The translations under genes and the position numbers were made by a program. Below the pieces are notes generated by a model. The model did not search any database. It was not told where the DNA came from and saw nothing but the letters and a program-made list of their open reading frames with translations. 64,000 bases of DNA from Bradyrhizobium sp. CCGB01 (lineage in GTDB: Bacteria > Pseudomonadota > Alphaproteobacteria > Rhizobiales > Xanthobacteraceae). Where the stretch lies: positions 2,294,001 through 2,358,000 of the forward strand of contig NZ_JANADK010000001.1 in NCBI RefSeq assembly GCF_024199795.1, in the 5' to 3' direction. Below, piece by piece: positions 62,852-64,000 of this stretch; within the stretch, counting starts at the first letter, position 1, and every line of letters starts with the position of its first letter.

Positions 62852-63937
62852 ATGGCTCGCATTGACCTCGTCGATCTCGCCCATTCCTACGGCGGCAATG
62901 ATGCGCCGCAGGAAAGCTTTGCGCTGAAGCCGGTGACCATGACCTGGCGGCAGGGCGGCGCCTATGCGCTGCTCGGGCCGTCCGGCTGCGGCAAGACCAC
63001 GCTGCTCAACGTCATCTCCGGCATCATCACGCCGTCGCGGGGGAAAATCCTGTTCGACGGCGAGGACATCACACCGCTGTCAACCCAGAAGCGCAACATC
63101 GCCCAGGTGTTCCAGTTTCCGGTCATCTACGACACCATGACGGTGGGGCAGAACCTGGCGTTTCCCCTGAAGAACCGCGGCGTGCCGAAGGCCGAGATCG
63201 ACAAGCGCGTCCACGAGATCGGTCGTCTGCTCGATCTCGAACCCTATCTGAACCGCAAGGCGACCCGCCTCACGGCCGATGCCAAGCAGAAGATCTCGCT
63301 CGGCCGCGGCCTCGTCCGCTCCGATGTCGCGGCCGTGCTGTTCGACGAGCCGCTGACCGTGATCGATCCCGAGCTGAAATGGCAGCTCCGCTCCAAGCTG
63401 AAGGCGCTGCATCGCGAGCTCGACCTCACGATGATCTACGTCACCCACGACCAGACCGAGGCGCTGACCTTCGCCGACACCGTCGTCGTCATGCATGACG
63501 GCCGCGTGGTGCAGAGCGGCACGCCGGCCGAGCTGTTCGACAAGCCGGCGCACACCTTCGTCGGTTACTTCATCGGCTCGCCCGGCATGAACATCCTGCC
63601 GGCGGAGGTGAGGGGACGCGAGGCCAGGGTCGACGGCCATGTCATCGCGCTCAACCGCAGCTATGACCATCTGCCTGCCGGCGCCAGGATCGAGATCGGC
63701 GTGCGTCCGGAGTTCGTCGACGCCGTCGCGCCCGCACCCGGATTGCTCACCGCGAAGATCGAGCGCATCGACGACCTCGGCCGCATCCGCTTCGCGCGCG
63801 TCCGCGTCGGCGAGGCCAAGCTCGCGGCGCGCGCACCGGCGGGCTTCACGAGTTCGGACGGGACCGCCGGACTGAAATTCGATCCGGCCCATATCCACGT
63901 CTATGCCGACAGCCTTCTGGTGGAGGGAGCCGCCTGA
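62852..63937 (+). CDS. glpT: Glycerol ABC transporter ATP-binding protein, GlpT-like
   Basis: 361 residues, C-terminal TOBE/OB region from about 240. Walker A GPSGCGKTTLLN, Q-loop VFQFPVIYDTMTV, Walker B AAVLFDEPLTVIDPE, H-loop YVTHDQTEALTFAD are canonical, but the signature LSGGQ is replaced by RLTADAKQKISLGRG, and the D-loop reads TVID. The defects complement those of the previous ATPase. It overlaps the next gene by one base. The name follows the rhizobial glycerol operon and should not be confused with the unrelated E. coli GlpT antiporter. Confidence 0.87.
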   Translation: MARIDLVDLAHSYGGNDAPQESFALKPVTMTWRQGGAYALLGPSGCGKTTLLNVISGIITPSRGKILFDGEDITPLSTQKRNIAQVFQFPVIYDTMTVGQNLAFPLKNRGVPKAEIDKRVHEIGRLLDLEPYLNRKATRLTADAKQKISLGRGLVRSDVAAVLFDEPLTVIDPELKWQLRSKLKALHRELDLTMIYVTHDQTEALTFADTVVVMHDGRVVQSGTPAELFDKPAHTFVGYFIGSPGMNILPAEVRGREARVDGHVIALNRSYDHLPAGARIEIGVRPEFVDAVAPAPGLLTAKIERIDDLGRIRFARVRVGEAKLAARAPAGFTSSDGTAGLKFDPAHIHVYADSLLVEGAA

Positions 63938-64000
63938 TGGATAAGACCGTCAACCAAAAAGCCTGGTTCCTGGTGCTGCCGGTGTTCCTGGTCGTGGCCT
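63937..64000 (+). CDS. ABC transporter permease, N-terminal fragment (cut by window edge)
   Basis: The first 21 codons (MDKTVNQKAWFLVLPVFLVV) show the start of a hydrophobic N-terminal helix, as expected for the first inner-membrane permease of the glycerol transporter (GlpP-like). The start ATG overlaps the stop of the previous gene in TGATG, so the gene is part of the operon. The rest lies outside the window. Confidence 0.75.
   Translation, partial: MDKTVNQKAWFLVLPVFLVVA

Overview
The window is high-GC chromosomal DNA from an alphaproteobacterium, most likely Bradyrhizobium or a close relative in the Nitrobacteraceae. The case rests on protein character (rhizobial-type glycerol ABC operon, gmd/fcl/ugd surface-sugar genes, fad operon, many two-component and c-di-GMP proteins), frequent GTG/TTG starts, and short palindromic repeats scattered between genes. 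No database search was possible, so the genus is an inference. I see no rRNA, tRNA, CRISPR array, transposase, integrase or phage gene.

Layout. 1-3.9 kb: nucleotide-sugar genes (end of gmd, fcl, ugd) and an aldose epimerase-like gene. 3.9-10.1 kb: metallo-hydrolase, acyltransferase, OmpR-type regulator, alpha/beta hydrolase and phosphoglucomutase. 10.2-13.2 kb: a Rieske oxygenase, a GntR regulator and a ferredoxin-type reductase, a vanillate-demethylase-like set behind repeated TGTATACA sites. 13.3-22 kb: a small secreted protein, a bestrophin-like membrane protein, a GGDEF-EAL protein, a very large repetitive autotransporter and a SnoaL-like gene with tandem operator palindromes. 22.3-28.2 kb: TetR regulator, GMC oxidoreductase, hemC, a PfpI/Hsp31-like gene followed by a second broken copy of the hemC tail, hemE, and a small DSFPASDP protein. 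28.4-44 kb: a sensor diguanylate cyclase, slyX/trhO, gamma-glutamyltransferase, FKBP, CsbD, cupin, two VOC proteins, a FecR plus beta-barrel pair, a PMT-type glycosyltransferase, an OmpA protein, a YcaQ-like protein, a DUF2809 protein and an MFS transporter. 44-49.2 kb: RND efflux adaptor, pump and TetR regulator. 49.3-56.4 kb: flavin reductase and a fatty-acid beta-oxidation operon (acyl-CoA dehydrogenase, thiolase, FadB/J-like protein, thioesterase). 56.5-58.2 kb: a small protein and a tandem duplication of a SnoaL-like gene. 58.2-64 kb: HAD phosphatase, then glpR, glpD and the start of a glycerol ABC transporter operon (two ATPases and the first residues of a permease).

Functional groups. 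gmd and fcl convert GDP-mannose to GDP-fucose, and ugd with pgm supplies UDP-glucuronate and glucose-1-phosphate, all for surface polysaccharide. hemC and hemE belong to heme synthesis. fadE-fadI-fadJ-yciA form a coupled operon. glpR lies just upstream of glpD and the ABC genes, with a perfect 11-bp inverted repeat between them.

The most notable observations are: the two glycerol-transport ATPases have complementary defects (one lacks the H-loop histidine, the other the LSGGQ signature), predicting one live and one dead ATP site; the hemC 3' end is duplicated around a convergent pfpI-like gene; a SnoaL-like gene carries tandem ACCGACT palindromes 21 bp apart; the autotransporter passenger is built of about 267-bp repeats with internal deletions; and a tandemly duplicated SnoaL gene pair differs by the presence of an export signal.
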